Source: Cydia pomonella (taxonomy: Eukaryota; Arthropoda; Insecta; Lepidoptera; Tortricidae). From it: 64,000 nt of DNA. Numbering within the stretch: position 1 is the first letter of the stretch; every line of letters begins with the position of its first letter. The DNA lies in assembly GCF_033807575.1 (NCBI RefSeq), contig NC_084715.1:6559349-6623348 (forward strand), given 5' to 3'. Both the position numbers and the translations under genes were made by a program. Positions 9,098 through 21,700 of the stretch are shown here, in pieces. The notes under the pieces are model-generated. The model saw only the letters and a program-made list of their open reading frames with translations. It searched no databases and was not told the origin of the DNA.

Positions 9098-9529
9098 ATA
9101 AATAATTACCTATTATTGTTTTCAGCTCTTTCTTTTATTTATTTTGATTGGTTTCGTTTTGTCATCATAACAGTTTTTTGCATAATTTAAACTACTAATA
9201 GAAGGACGTATCGGACCGCAACCTTGGTACAGTATGTGCAATAGAAAAGTGTAATTCAAAAGTTTATACTCCTTACTTTTGCTCTCCTCCTTCCTCGCGT
9301 TGTCCCGGCATATTGTCACGGCTCATGGGAGCCTGGGGTCCGCTTGACAACTCCATACTTACTTTTGTTCTCCATTTGCTATATATTTTGCACGTGCATA
9401 ATTATATTGCTATCCTGTCCCGCTCGCACAATAACATTGACCGCTGGCATCATCGGCTGGACAGCAATATACACGGTCAAAGAGTAGTAAGTGTACACGG
9501 TGTATCATGAGGAAACATTTTAACAGTGT
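9098..9529. other. Intergenic, no feature seen
   Basis: Unique-looking AT-rich DNA with a moderately GC-rich patch (9290-9470). The small frames at 9122-9319 and 9313-9510 show no family resemblance. Confidence 0.4.
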
Positions 9530-9830
9530 ATTCTTGTAGCGCTAAGATAGTCGGCTCTTTATCATTTGGTAATCATTTGTCTTCATGCCAGGGGGCCTAC
9601 CGCAAAAATCGAAGTTCGTCAATTGCGGGCATTTTTCTCTTTCGCTCTAATTACGTCTTAGTGAGAGTAAAAGAGAAAAATCCCCGCAATTTGCGAATTT
9701 CGGTTTTCCCGGTAAGCCCCCTGTCACGTTCTAACAAGTACGTAAGCGCGAAAGTGATGGGCATAGTGAAAAACGATAAAAATGGAACCATGCTGCCACG
9801 GTTACATTTAGAGACTAAAATGTCATATAA
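9530..9830. mobile_element. Dispersed repeat split by a nested palindromic MITE
   Basis: The outer parts (9530-9587 and 9723-9830: gctaagatagtcggctcttt, then gtcacgttctaacaagtacg, then ggaaccatgctgccacgg) match, in inverted orientation, the uninterrupted copy at 54,540-54,700. The middle (about 9588-9722) is a separate palindromic element with ends agggggcctaccgcaaaaat and its inverted form. The nested element therefore inserted later. The 118-codon frame at 9526-9882 is spurious. Confidence 0.75.
9588..9722. mobile_element. Palindromic MITE nested in the dispersed repeat
   Basis: The two halves are inverted copies: gggggcctaccgc ... gcggg and ttttctctttcgctct against agagtaaaagagaaaaat, ending ggtaagccccct. 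About 135 bp, no coding potential. Confidence 0.8.
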
Positions 9831-9970
9831 ACTTTTCTGGATTTCGCCTAGTTTCAGAGTTTATACCAATTTAAAAAAATAAACATTTTATTGTAACATG
9901 ATTGTAACTTAGTGGAAAACGCCTTTTTGATTTGATGGCGATGATGTCATTATGGGGCGTAGGCTAACTA

Positions 9971-10907
9971 GTATGGAAGGTGGAGGCAAGGAATTAAATC
10001 TCCATGTACCAAAAAGTGTCACCAAAAAACCTTAAATAGGTGGCGCTACAATACCTAGAATACTTGACAAAAAAATCAAATCATAGACAGCGCACTTCAC
10101 TCCGTCAATAACCTACATTCTATCTGTATCGCACGCATATAAATACACGGCGCAACACGTGGAACTTGAAAGATTTTAACCACGCTTTTCTGAGGCCAAA
10201 AGAAGGAAACATGTTATATGAGTTTATGTAAATTTCGAAAAAAAAATATGAAAAATGTTTTTGTGTTGTGTAAATGTTTTTTTAATGTATTTGTACATAA
10301 AAAGTGAATTTTATTTTCGACGACCGGTCTGGCCTAGTGGGTAGTGACCCTGCCTACGAAGCCGATGGTCCCGGGTTCAAATCCTGGTAAGGGCATTTAT
10401 TCGTGTGATGAGCATGGATATTTGTTCCTGAGTCATGGTTGTTTTCTATGTATTTAAGTATTTATAAATATTTATATATTATATATATCGTTGTCTAAGT
10501 ACCCTCAATACAAGCCTTATTGAGCTTACTGTGGGACTTAGTCAATTTGTGTAATAATGTCCTATAATATTTATTTATTTATGTTAAAACTGGCACTAAA
10601 AATGATTTTTTATGATTTTTTTTGGTAAAACCAAGTTAGTATGGAAGGTAGAGGCAAGGAATAGAATCTCCATAGGCAGAACTGTTGCAAAAGTGTCCAG
10701 CTGTCAGCTATAAATAATAGTTTCAAATCTCTTTAGAGTAGCTAAGAACCTAGGCGTTATTGATGGAGTGAAATTTGCTGTCTATGATTAGATTTTTTTC
10801 TCAAGTATTCTAGGTATTGTAGTGCCACCTATTTATGGTTTTTTGTCGGACACTTTTTGGTATATGGAGATTCTATTCCTTAACTCTACCTTCCATAATA
10901 GGGTTGT
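9971..10907. mobile_element. Composite inverted-repeat element containing a SINE
   Basis: 9971-10115 (tatggaaggtggaggcaagg onward) recurs inverted at about 10,750-10,907, and part of the same end recurs directly at 10,637-10,680. Between the arms sits the SINE at 10,319-10,585. The outer arms share the block aggtggcgctacaatacctag. Confidence 0.65.
10319..10585 (+). mobile_element. tRNA-derived SINE, + orientation
   Basis: The pol III promoter boxes are visible: A box tggcctagtgg (10,330-10,340) and B box ggttcaaatcc (10,374-10,384). A body with tgagcatggatatttgttcc and gacttagtcaatttgtgtaa follows, ending in an ATTTATTT-type tail. A near-identical copy lies in reverse at 35,305-35,579. This is a SINE type that I recall as widespread in Lepidoptera. 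Confidence 0.88.
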
Positions 10908-10908
10908 T

Positions 10909-11379
10909 TCCATCTACAAATCTTAGGGCAGAATTGTATCCCAATAAATTCTTTTGGATTATAAGAACATGTTAAACTACTTTTAGGGGACCTGTAATGA
11001 CCATATTTTTGTAAATATTGAATTTAAAATATCTTTTGGCACACGTCACGTGACCAAACTGGAAACGTCATTGAAGATTCTGATGACGTCACAACTCTCG
11101 GATTGACACTGTTGACAATTAGGCGATAAACAACAAATGACAAATGTCAGTTGTCAGTTCGTATCTTCTACGTGTGTATGTAGTTATGTGTCAAACCGTA
11201 AACTGTGACGTCACACAATTTCCAAAGAGCGTTTTGGGCGCGAAAGCATCTGTCAAAATATATTTTGTTAATTTAACATATTTAAAGCCGTTTTTAGTAT
11301 AAAAGTTGAATTTTAAGGCAACTTTTAGTTAATATAGAACGTAATACAAACGTTTCGAAAAATTGGAAACAACCCTATT
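10909..11379. mobile_element. TIR element with agggttgtttcc ends
   Basis: Starts tagggttgtttcca and ends ttggaaacaaccctatta, giving inverted ends of 12 bp or more, with TA/TAA at the borders. About 470 bp, non-coding, with cgtcac/gacgtca-type palindromic pieces inside. Non-autonomous DNA transposon. Confidence 0.8.
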
Positions 11380-11941
11380 ATATTATGTTAAAATCATAGA
11401 TTAAAATAACCTGTGGGTTTTAAACTCATTAGAATAAAAACTACTATAATATTTAAATATTTACCTATAGCAACTCTACAAATTTTGACAGATGTCGGCC
11501 ATATTACGATTACGAGTTGTGAATTTGACGAATTCACTACTCCTTGATAATATCATATCATATCATTTAAGTTAAGCGAAGTAATACTTATCACGAACTC
11601 GTTTTGACCGTCGTTTTGAACGGGCCGATTTGAAACGATGTTTCGTAGAAGAAATTATGCTAGGTAGTAGTAAATTATATGTGAACAGAGTGAAAACAAT
11701 TTGTGGTGTCTACGTGCTTCTTACAATGATTAATCTTTTAGGACAAGGTTTTCCAATATTTTATGTAAATTAACTAGCATTAGTCGGAGTGACGTATCGG
11801 GCTTCGAATGTTTTCGTCACGTGCCGTCGCGAGGATCGTGTGTACAAATACAAGTGCGTGAATGTTGTAGGGTGTTTGAATTATTGTCGTCATTTTCCTT
11901 TACTCATGGCCTTGTAGGCCGGTTAGTGCGTCAGTTTCGCG
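11380..11941 (+). promoter_or_regulatory. Upstream region and probable 5' UTR of Vrp1
   Basis: Unique DNA without repeats between the TIR element and the Vrp1 ATG. The last 120 bp become GC-richer. The start context is tttcgcgATGG. The transcription start cannot be fixed from sequence. Confidence 0.4.
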
Positions 11942-12296
11942 ATGGCTCCCAGACCGCCCGGTCCTCCGCCGCCTCCTGGCCCTCCGCCGCCGCCGGGGCC
12001 GCCTCCGCCGCCTAGTTTCGGAGGTTCGTCGAAGGGAGGTTCGGGAGACAACAGGAATGCCCTGCTTAGTTCTATTAGGCAGGGGACGAAATTGAAAAAG
12101 GCTGTTACAGTGGATAAGAGTGGACCATATATACCGGGGAAGGTATCTAGTTCTGGTGGAAGTGCATCTCCTGTTGGCAATGGAGTCAAGAGTGGTGGGA
12201 TGCACAACGGTGGCAGCGCAGCGCCGCCGATGTTGGGAGGGCTGTTTGCGGGTGGAATGCCCAAGCTGAGGCCCACTGGTGCCAAGTTTGGTGGTG
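11942..12296 (+). CDS. Vrp1: Vrp1 coding exon 1 (poly-Pro and WH2)
   Basis: Starts MAPRPPGPPPPPGPPPPPG, then the WH2 actin-binding motif (NALLSSIRQGTKLKKAVTV). Donor GTGAGT at 12,297. Ends in phase 1. The opposite-strand frames here are shadows of the GC-rich poly-proline coding. Confidence 0.92.
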
Positions 12297-15200
12297 GTGA
12301 GTATCTTTGTAAAGATAAGGTCATGCTAGTTTAAAATTGGTAAGTTATTGTCATATAGCCAATGTTGTTTGGTACACCTATTATCACAAGAACTTAAACC
12401 TAGATTCACAATCTAAAAAAATTAGAAAATTTCATAATTATTAAGTTTGTTTATGAGGAACTGAAAGGGTTAAGAGTATTCACTATTCAGGGTATTTGTC
12501 TCCTTGTTTGCCTCCTATATCATAGAAAACTATTAGAATGCAATTGTGCTATTAGGTTGCTACTTGTAGTAAATGAATGTCTCTAACATCTATTGTCTCT
12601 AGTTTTTATTGTTTTGAATTATTGTTCTTACATCATTTAAAAACAAACAATAGGCCCTTGCTGGATTTAATAGAGAAAATATGTGATAACACATTTTTAT
12701 ATACATTCATCTTCAATAATTATATTAACCCATTAGCGCCACACCTGCTTTTGGTAACCCCCCATTGTTGTAATGCTGTTACGAGTAGAAAATAGAATCA
12801 AACACCATAACCCAGGAGTACGCAAGTGGATATAATGGGCACTAATAGGTTAAGGGCCACTTGCACCAACTACAGTTGATGGACTAACTTATGTCACTCA
12901 GCAGTGAACTATGAAACTTCCCATACAATAAAATTTAGTGTATGCTTTAACCTATGAGACTTCTCATACAATCAAATTTAGTGAACACTGTAATGGTGAC
13001 AAACAGTTTGGTGCAACAAATGCTAAATTAATTTTATAGTAAGCAGCCAATCTTATTGATGAATTCACTATTTGTTCTCTTTAAAAAATATATTTATTTG
13101 CCAACACAAAAAAGGAAGTTTATGGACAATATAACAAATCAGGTAGAAGTAACAATATTTGTGTGGTAAAATGGGTGAGACTCAGCGAGACTGCTGATTT
13201 TCAGTCCCCAACAAAAATACCAAAAACTAATTCTTAACTAAGTTATAAGCCTTTATAAGGCAGAGGAAATATACAGGGTGAAATTATTATGTTTGACCAG
13301 GGGCGAATATGTGGGGCATACTGAACAACGCTTATTATTGGGCCAACCCCGAAAATGTATGAGACAGCATGTAATTTTTTTTTCGCATTTTCAGTAAAAG
13401 TTGTTCAGTATGACCTACAAATCCACCCCTCAGTGTATGGTCAAACAACAATTTCACCCTGTATTTTCACCTGATATTTAATGAGACACCAAAGTTTCGT
13501 AAGAAATTATTTTACAAGTCCAAAACAGAACTACCGGTCACTTAGTTTGTCACCTCGAAACATATCTACATAAATACAAGTATACACTGATATGATATCT
13601 GGTATTTAATTACATTATTGATTGTTCTCCACTCTGATGCAGATAAAGGGTAGATTAATGATATCAAGTTATGTTTATTACAAATACAACTGAGAGGAAA
13701 CCGGTTCTGTATTTTATGTTTTATGCCTCAGAAATCAGGGCTTAGGTAAATAAAGAAAAGAAGTATTTACATTCAAATATCAAATGTAAAACAATAAAAT
13801 AAATTACCAAAACCATTCTCAAACTTTCTGGCAGTGGATACCTTATGGAATATTTTTTGTAGCACCAAAGTTGTTTACTGAGGTGCTTGTGTGAATGTAT
13901 TCCTACTCAAGGCAAGGCCCTGTTTGACTGATTTTTAGCAATAGCTAAAATATTGCCAGTTTAATGAGCAGTATTAGAGTCAGACCAAGCTAAGTTGGCA
14001 GTGATTTTGATAGCCCAGCCTGTGCAAGTTAGTTAAGTAAACATCATAATTTCATAGAAGTTGACATTGAAAATGACACTTGCACTGTCTAGGCTGTCAA
14101 TATCGCTGCCAACTTATCTTGGTATGACTCTAAATTTATTTTCAATTTGAGCCATTTATACCTGAACAGGGTTAAAATCTTAAAAAAAAAGAGCCATACA
14201 CACTTGCATGGCAGGTGATTTTAAATGAAATTAAATGTGAGCAGGTGACAATAACTCACACACTTGATAAAGCTCTACATTTTGTAGTGAAATTGTGAAA
14301 TATATCTGATTTAATATAATAACATTTATGACTTGTAAATACCTCTAATAGTTTTATTATATAGAATAATAACTAGTTATATTGTGAGCTGTAGACCTAG
14401 CAATACCTTCATAAGCCTTAAAAAATTTAAAAATAAAAAACCTACTTACTTCATTGAGTCATTTTATCATAGGGAACTCACAATGGTCTTAAGACTCTTA
14501 AGGGCCATAGACCCAACTGGAACTTGACCTACTTTCTACCATTTTGAACATTTTCCAAAAAACGAAACAGAAAAATTCTATGTAACTACCAGATCTGCTC
14601 ACAAAATTTCATGAGAATCGGTTCAGAAATGCGACCTGCAGAGGAGCACATCCGGACATACAAAGCATTTTTACCCGGGCTGAAACGGAGACGTTCGCTG
14701 GCACTCAGTGGTCAATTAATAATAACTGCAATAAATTAAGCATTTAAATAGAATAATATACTAATATCTAATGTGGTAAACTGATGGAAAACCATATCAT
14801 ATTTAAGTTATTTCATGACTATTTGAGGTATTGTTCATTTCCTCAAATGGCATGTTATCCTTTTGGTATTGTTAAATTATCCTGGAATGACTATTAACCA
14901 ATATCAGTACACAAAACCGCATTTGATTATAGTTAATACATTTAGTAGTAGGTAGTTTTCGGTTTTGAAAGTGGGGTAAAAAATATATTCGGATATTGGA
15001 ATTTGGAATATATTATTTGTGTACTTTCCTAATTCTTAATTAATATCTTTGCTCTTTATCATTTATACCTTACACACTTAAGAACTTTAAAAAGTTTATT
15101 AAAGTTAATCGAAAATACCTATTAAGAATTCTATATGCCTACCAGCGAAAACACATAAATAACGAATACGATGAATTTCGATTTTGGGCAAACAGGACTT

Positions 15201-18200
15201 GTGACAGCATGTATGACATAACTTGTTACGTATACGAAATAGATTAACAATATAGACTGTCAATCTCGTTACAAGTGTAAAGTGCTATTTGAATATTTCT
15301 TAGCCCGTTTGGAGCTTACTATCCTATTTTTTATTCATAGTTTGGTAACTGTTTTACATTAAAAAGTTATAGGTAAACGAAATCATTCGCGCACCCAAAA
15401 ATCTGGGGTATGAATTGATTATCGATTGATTCATACATATTACCGCTTTCCCGATTACTTTAATCCTAATAGACCACCGGGTCTGCTTAGCAATCTATTC
15501 CACAGGCACTAGTTTTTACTGACCAACCACAAGGGGAAATAGACTAGATGTTGAATGTCAAAAAAAAAAAAACTGGTTTCTACATGATATTTTTCTTGAG
15601 CACCTGAAGAGCTACTGTAGATAAATATCTTATGATATATTATTTCGTACAAACATTGGTATGAGCCGGGATGCAACCTCCGACCTACGGTTTCTGAGTT
15701 CGCTACCGCTCTACCATACTTAAAATGCTCATGGTAAAACCTATTATTAATAACTTTAAAACTCTCTTAGTTTTTTTATTTCTCTACGGCTTTACCGAAG
15801 TTCACGTTATTGACAACATTGCAAACGTTCCATACTTTGCGTTCCACTAATCTTGGTTGTCTTTACTGTATACTCGTCTCTTGTATAATCGTATAATTAA
15901 TGAAATACAATACGATGGCAGTTCGTTCAATACGTAACCTGAATTAAAACGAATAAAACTGGTTACAGGCCCAGATTTCTACAAGATCCTTCGGATCTGA
16001 TAACGATTGAAGTACAGTCACTATCAGATATAGCGGAAGTGAACACAAATATTTGAACCCTCTATTGAAAAGACATGTAATGTAATGTATAATAATTTAG
16101 CCTATATACGTCCCACTGCTAGGCACAGGCCTCTCATGCGCGAGAGGGCTTGGGCTATTGTCCCCACGCTAGCCCAATGCGGATTGGGGATTTCACATAC
16201 ACCTTTGAATTTCTGCACAGATATGCAGGTTTCCTCACGATGTTTTTCATCGCCGAAAAGCTAGTGGTAAATATCAAATGATATTTCGTACATCAATTCC
16301 GTAAAACTGATTGTTAATTTTTTGTGTGTCGTTGGCGTACTTGTCGCCAGGGATCGGAAACCGGTATTTTTTGTATGGGAACGAAAACGGTATTTTTTCG
16401 TTCTTTGTTAATTACTTCATTTCTAATTAGGCAATCTAATAATAGGAAGTCTTTATCTGAAAACACAACTGAGTCCTACATTTAGAGTATAAAATAAACC
16501 GAAATATATGGTTATTTCGATGTTTTTCCAAAAAACCGGTTCCGATCCCTGCTTGTCGCCATTAACTCTTAGACTAAGTTAGGTCCTTAGGTCCTTTCAG
16601 AAAACCAGTGTCTCGGATTGCCGCGGCATTATGCTGAGTGGGGATCCTATTTTAGCGTCCAAATGTGTTTTTTATGTCTTCATGCCTTCTTTTTCATGTA
16701 CTATGTTGTGGCGTTAAATAAATGTATTTTCTTTCTTCTTTCTTTCCAAGAATAATGTATGTCATTATTTTTTCATGCAATAATAAACCGGCGTTTAACC
16801 CCTAAACATAACTACAATAAGACGTGTAAAAAGAAACTTGAAATGAATGTATAATATTTTTTAAGGAAAAACATTTTAATTAAAACGGGCCTTTATCACC
16901 ACATTTTATCATTGAAAAAAAAAGACATTTAGATTTAGTGCAATCGGAATCAAAATCTCATACAAATTTGATATTTTTGTAACAGTAGAAATGTAGCGTA
17001 CGTCCGCAGTACGGACGGAACTAATCATTTGCGGTAAACTGGGGCACACAGCACGCAGGATGCCTGGATGCGCCTGGGCAATGCCATCTGGCATAAAATG
17101 GGTCACCGTTCAAAGCAATGAACTTTAATGTTAAAAAGAACTTCTTAGTAGTAAATGCAAATATTTTTTTTTTTCACCACACCATCTGGTAAAGGCCTTC
17201 TTGATTGTTCAAAAACTAATGAGAAAGTTGCATTTTATCCACATGTGAGACAAAGTAATCAGATGCAAATTTTGAGTTGTTTCTTTATGTTAGCTGGTAG
17301 AATTGACTTTTAAAGATGATTTTGAATCATACAATTTTTATTACGTTCATTTGGATTTGATTTGGTTAGATTTTTTTGGTATTTCACTGTTAGTATTTTA
17401 CTGGCGTTGGTGTGGTGAAAAATTTTGTGTTTCACTCGGAGGCAAAGTTTGTTTAACCCTCGTAACTCGCTACGCTCGTGGTTCAATTTTGGAATCTTTC
17501 GCTTGCTCGGGTATCAATATTAGCACGAGCGGTTAAACAACAACTTTGCCCCCTTGTACAACAAATAACTATTTCAGCACACCAACTGATGGTAAAGGCT
17601 TTCTTGATTGTTCAAAAACGAATGAGAAAGTTGCATTTTATTCGCATGTGGGGCAAAGTAATCAGATGCAAATTTTGAGTTGTTTCCTTATGTTAGCTGG
17701 TGGAATTGACTTTTAAATGATTTTGAGTGATACATTTTTTATTACGTTCATTTGGATTGGCGCTACGAAAACGAAACGCTATCTGTCTCTCTATCGCACT
17801 ATTATGCAAGAGTGATAGAGATGACAACAAACATAACAAAGTGATCGATTAATTATTTCCCGAGAGCCAAAACAATTTGTTCCAATTTAAACATTAGAAA
17901 CCTCCCGCAGTGCAAGTGAAAATCGATTCTTCCGCACGTTCACGCTTAACTTTACGTAAACTAAAAAATTGTAAACCTTAAGCCAACGACATACAGTTCA
18001 TCAATAGTTAGCAAAGTACAACGGAACTGACGGTTGCCAATGAACTAGGGCGCGAGGATGCGATTAGGACTTCGTAGTGCGTACCATCACACATTGTTCA
18101 CTAATCATTCGTAAGTCTTATGACGAAGGCATTAGGTCCAGCTTCGCTCAGTTTAGAGTGTTGCTTATGTTTGGCATAGTCGCCATCAGATATATCGGAG

Positions 18201-18722
18201 CGGCCAAGGTGCTCAGAAATATCTGAACACGGTTCTATTGTCAAGGCGTTAAAGTGCGTGTTCAGATGTTTTTGAGCACCTCATCCGCTTCGATATAGCA
18301 ACAAAGGCCGACCATGGATGGGTCTTACGTCGTTGCAGTAAGGCTCACAAACGGGCAGTTAACTGTCAAATGTGTACCGGCGAATTTGTATGCGTTACGT
18401 TTACGACGTTCGAAGTTTCGAACATTCCATGAGAGGTTAAACGCCCTTTCGTTACGAATTTATTTTGATTGTATACATTTACTGCTCCGCTTGCTTTGTA
18501 TTCTCGGAAAAGAAGGATCTGGTCTAAAACCCGATTTGGCCTGACTAGAATGACGGGAACAAGAATTAACTGGGTATCGCAAACCGTGTTCTCGGGGCAA
18601 TGCTTAATATTACTCGTACAGTAGTACAGTACACTGGGGCCCCTTTTCCTGTTTTATACACTACGCCTGTTTCTAGAGGTAAGGTAAACCCTGGCGTAAA
18701 AATTGTATTGACTAATCTTGAA

Positions 18723-18753
<31 letters not shown>

Positions 18754-21700
18754 ATTATTTTTATCTATTCTTGATTGGTCTAAAATACATGTTTCGGCGG
18801 AATCTATTCCTATGACATCATCGGAATGATATGCCTTTGATCTAATATCTATAGAACTATTAATTCCCTCGAATTATTTCGCATATTGGACTAAACTCAA
18901 CAATCCAAAACCCATTATTAAAAACCTTAGTATAACCTCTCCTCCCTTATTCATAATACTTAGCAACATTTGGTCGCTTTCTTACAAACAGAAATGTCTA
19001 AATGACGGATAGAGACAAACGATGATCAACAGTTGGTTAGATTTGTCAGACGTTTATAAATAACACCATTCATCTTTCCAGGACTCACACCAAACGGCCA
19101 GATAAAAACCGAAGCACCGCGGTTCCCCCCGCCCCAGCCCAAAACCTCGCCAGAACGCAAGCCTGGCAATGTCAACGCGCTCTCAGCGGCGTTATCGGAG
19201 GCCTTGGCCTCTAGGGACCAGCAGGCCTCGCAGGTGTCGCAGGCCCCGCCGAGGCCAGTAGTGAAGAGACAGCCGAGCGAGGCTAGGGCGCGGGGGCCGC
19301 CGCCGCAGCCGCCGGTGCAGAAACAGATGCCTTTGGTGAGTTGTATGTTCGTTACTTTTGGGAGCCCTCTTCAGATGTGATGTTAGGATTTGTGATAATG
19401 ATAGCGGCTGTTTTTTAATCGCGCGGAAATAAAGCGAATTAAAAGTTACATAGAGAACCTACGTCTAAGATACGCTTGCTGGAATTATACGATGTTTCTT
19501 GTTTTACAAGCCTTTGTTTGATAATGTTAATCTAGGTTTAGTGTTGTCAGTAGGATGTTCACCAGATCCCGATGTTTGATTGAACTGGTGAAAATCTGAA
19601 CACACACAGGTGACACGTAAACTCTGCGACAAGCATTATGGGTGACATCATCAAGCTGGTTTGATGATGGAGACCCAAGGTGGCGGCAGGAGCTTTCTAA
19701 CAAAACAAAACCATCTTCTCAAAGACTAATTGTAAGTCCCATAAAATCGCCTAGTAATGTATTATTTAAATAAAAAGTACAGGCAGTGATAAAAGTTCGT
19801 ACTTATAGAAAATAATATTTGTGGAAATAACTTCTTTTAATCGAGGATTGTGATTATTGCGCGAATATGACAATGACAAATTTGTCGAAATTGTCCAAAA
19901 TATCCAAAAACATTGATAGCTATGAATGAGGCAAATACGTCTATAAAAACGATTACAAAATTAATTGATATACCGTTTACTGTGCCATTCCATTAGATTC
20001 CCTTTAATCAACTTTTTTTTGCAAACGTGCTAATGTCGTTTCGTAATCGTCGATAAATTAAAAATCTGTACAGCTCATACAGCTGACAAGGACATCTACA
20101 ATCAAGAGCAATAAAAAGGGGTCGTTATGTACTTTTTCGATTGTATTATTACTGAGATTTAATCCATTTTGTTTTCAAATGTAAACTGAGATTTACATAG
20201 CTCATGATCCTCGACATACGTATAACGAACGTATAACATACGCCGAACAGACCAATTCAACTGAAAGTAAAAACAGTTTTCTACCCCCTACCTCCTCCTA
20301 AAATTTGATCATCCCGACAACAATGTATCTTACTGCAAGCTCTTAAAGCACATTTCTAATACAAATAACATAAGTCATATTAGCAGTAAATACCGCATGG
20401 TGCCACAGTGTTTATAATCCCGCGAAGCTCTCGAGAGCGTCCAAATCGAGATTGCAGTCATCCTAATAACCTTTTATAGGACCTTATGGTCTGGGCTGTA
20501 AGATTTAATGTTGCACGCTTATTTTAGGCCGCTCATGTGCATTTTACTGGTGATATCGAACGATTGACATTGTGCAAGTGGTTTATATTTAAACGCCCCG
20601 TGTGAGTTTGTAACTGAACAAGATCTGTTCGTGTTGAAATGTACTAAAAAATAGAGTCATTTGTTAAGCCAGCAGTTACATAGAGTGGTATAGTCGCCAT
20701 GATCAGGGCGACCAAGGTTTCAGGTTCAATAAAGTCTCTATGTATTTTTCATCACTTTAACTGCTCTGATTTATCTGATGGCGATCGTACAAACGTGATC
20801 TTCAAGTTTGAGTTAGGTTCAAACCCTGATTCGTGACTTATGCGAAATCGAATGCGATATGGAATACCATTTGATATATTGTATTACAAGCTATGTGCTG
20901 GAGGAAATCATTGAGGAAGCCGGTCGGTTTTCCCCTTCCCCATTGGGGTGGAAGGTCGCTTTTGTGCCTACATCATTGAAAAAGCAACCAAATATTGCTT
21001 TGGTACATTAAGTCAACCATACTGTAAGGACTCTAATATGGCCTTTTATAAGATCTGCTAAGCCCAAAACATTAAGCGTAAGACATGAAAATTAAAATGG
21101 TTCTAAAATCTGACCACGCTAAGTTTTCATACTAGGTACTACGTCAAGTATGGTGCACCCATATAATTTCACCCCGAAGTCGGTGCAAACTTAAAGTAGA
21201 CGAACTCCATTTAAATGGACTGCCCATTCATCGAATGTCGTTATTTAGACGATGCCAATGTTGGATTAGCTTTAGCGGTTTTCACCGGTAATTGGTCTCG
21301 TGTAAACACTGTCTAAGTATAAAACCGGGAATGCGCTAACACTACGCAAATGCTTTTGCTGCCGTGTTCATCTGAAATGTCAGTTCATAATATATGTATT
21401 TAAACTTTATTGCACAATTTAACAAGAAAAGGCATTAAGGCATTCTCTACCAGTCAAACTAGGCTAAACAGTTCGTTTGGTGCAGGATTGTAGAGAGTGG
21501 ACATGAGATGATGGTGGTGATATTGATGATGTATGTGATGATGATTTTGTGATATCAAAAGGGCAATATTCAGTAACCAGCCTAGCGCAAATATCAAAAA
21601 TCTACTTTTCGATATCTGCCTCTATCGGACTCTTGCATATTCGAGCGATAGCGAAGTTTTTAGCCACTAATTAGGTGGACGATCTGGTAAAGATTCAAAT

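Larger units (their letters stand above)
12297..19081 (+). other. Vrp1 intron 1 (6.8 kb), repeat-rich
   Basis: No coding exon seen. Besides the elements listed separately it holds a TIR repeat at about 12,853-13,022 (ccacttgcaccaac ends), a LINE-like fragment around 14,500-14,720 (with aaaatttcatgagaatcggt), a retroelement 3' end at about 16,570-16,745 with a (CTTT)n-like tail, and several palindromic fragments carrying a cagatatatcgg-type motif (about 16,010-16,080 and 18,180-18,300). Confidence 0.6.

Noticed and set aside
9526..9882. 118-codon frame as a gene
   Set aside because: Made of a dispersed repeat plus a nested palindrome, with an equivalent non-coding copy at 54,540-54,700.
10319..10395. 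A functional tRNA gene
   Set aside because: Part of a SINE with a second full copy at 35,305-35,579; no closed cloverleaf.
11900..12324. Minus-strand Gly/Arg-rich frames over Vrp1 exon 1
   Set aside because: Shadows of the GC-rich poly-proline coding on the plus strand.
17173..17760. Direct repeats as LTRs of a retrotransposon
   Set aside because: Only about 200 bp between them, no primer-binding site or polypurine tract, and no TG...CA ends.
18314..18544. 76-codon frame as a gene in intron 1
   Set aside because: No homology or splice support; it follows a palindromic repeat and sits in an intron of an opposite-composition gene.
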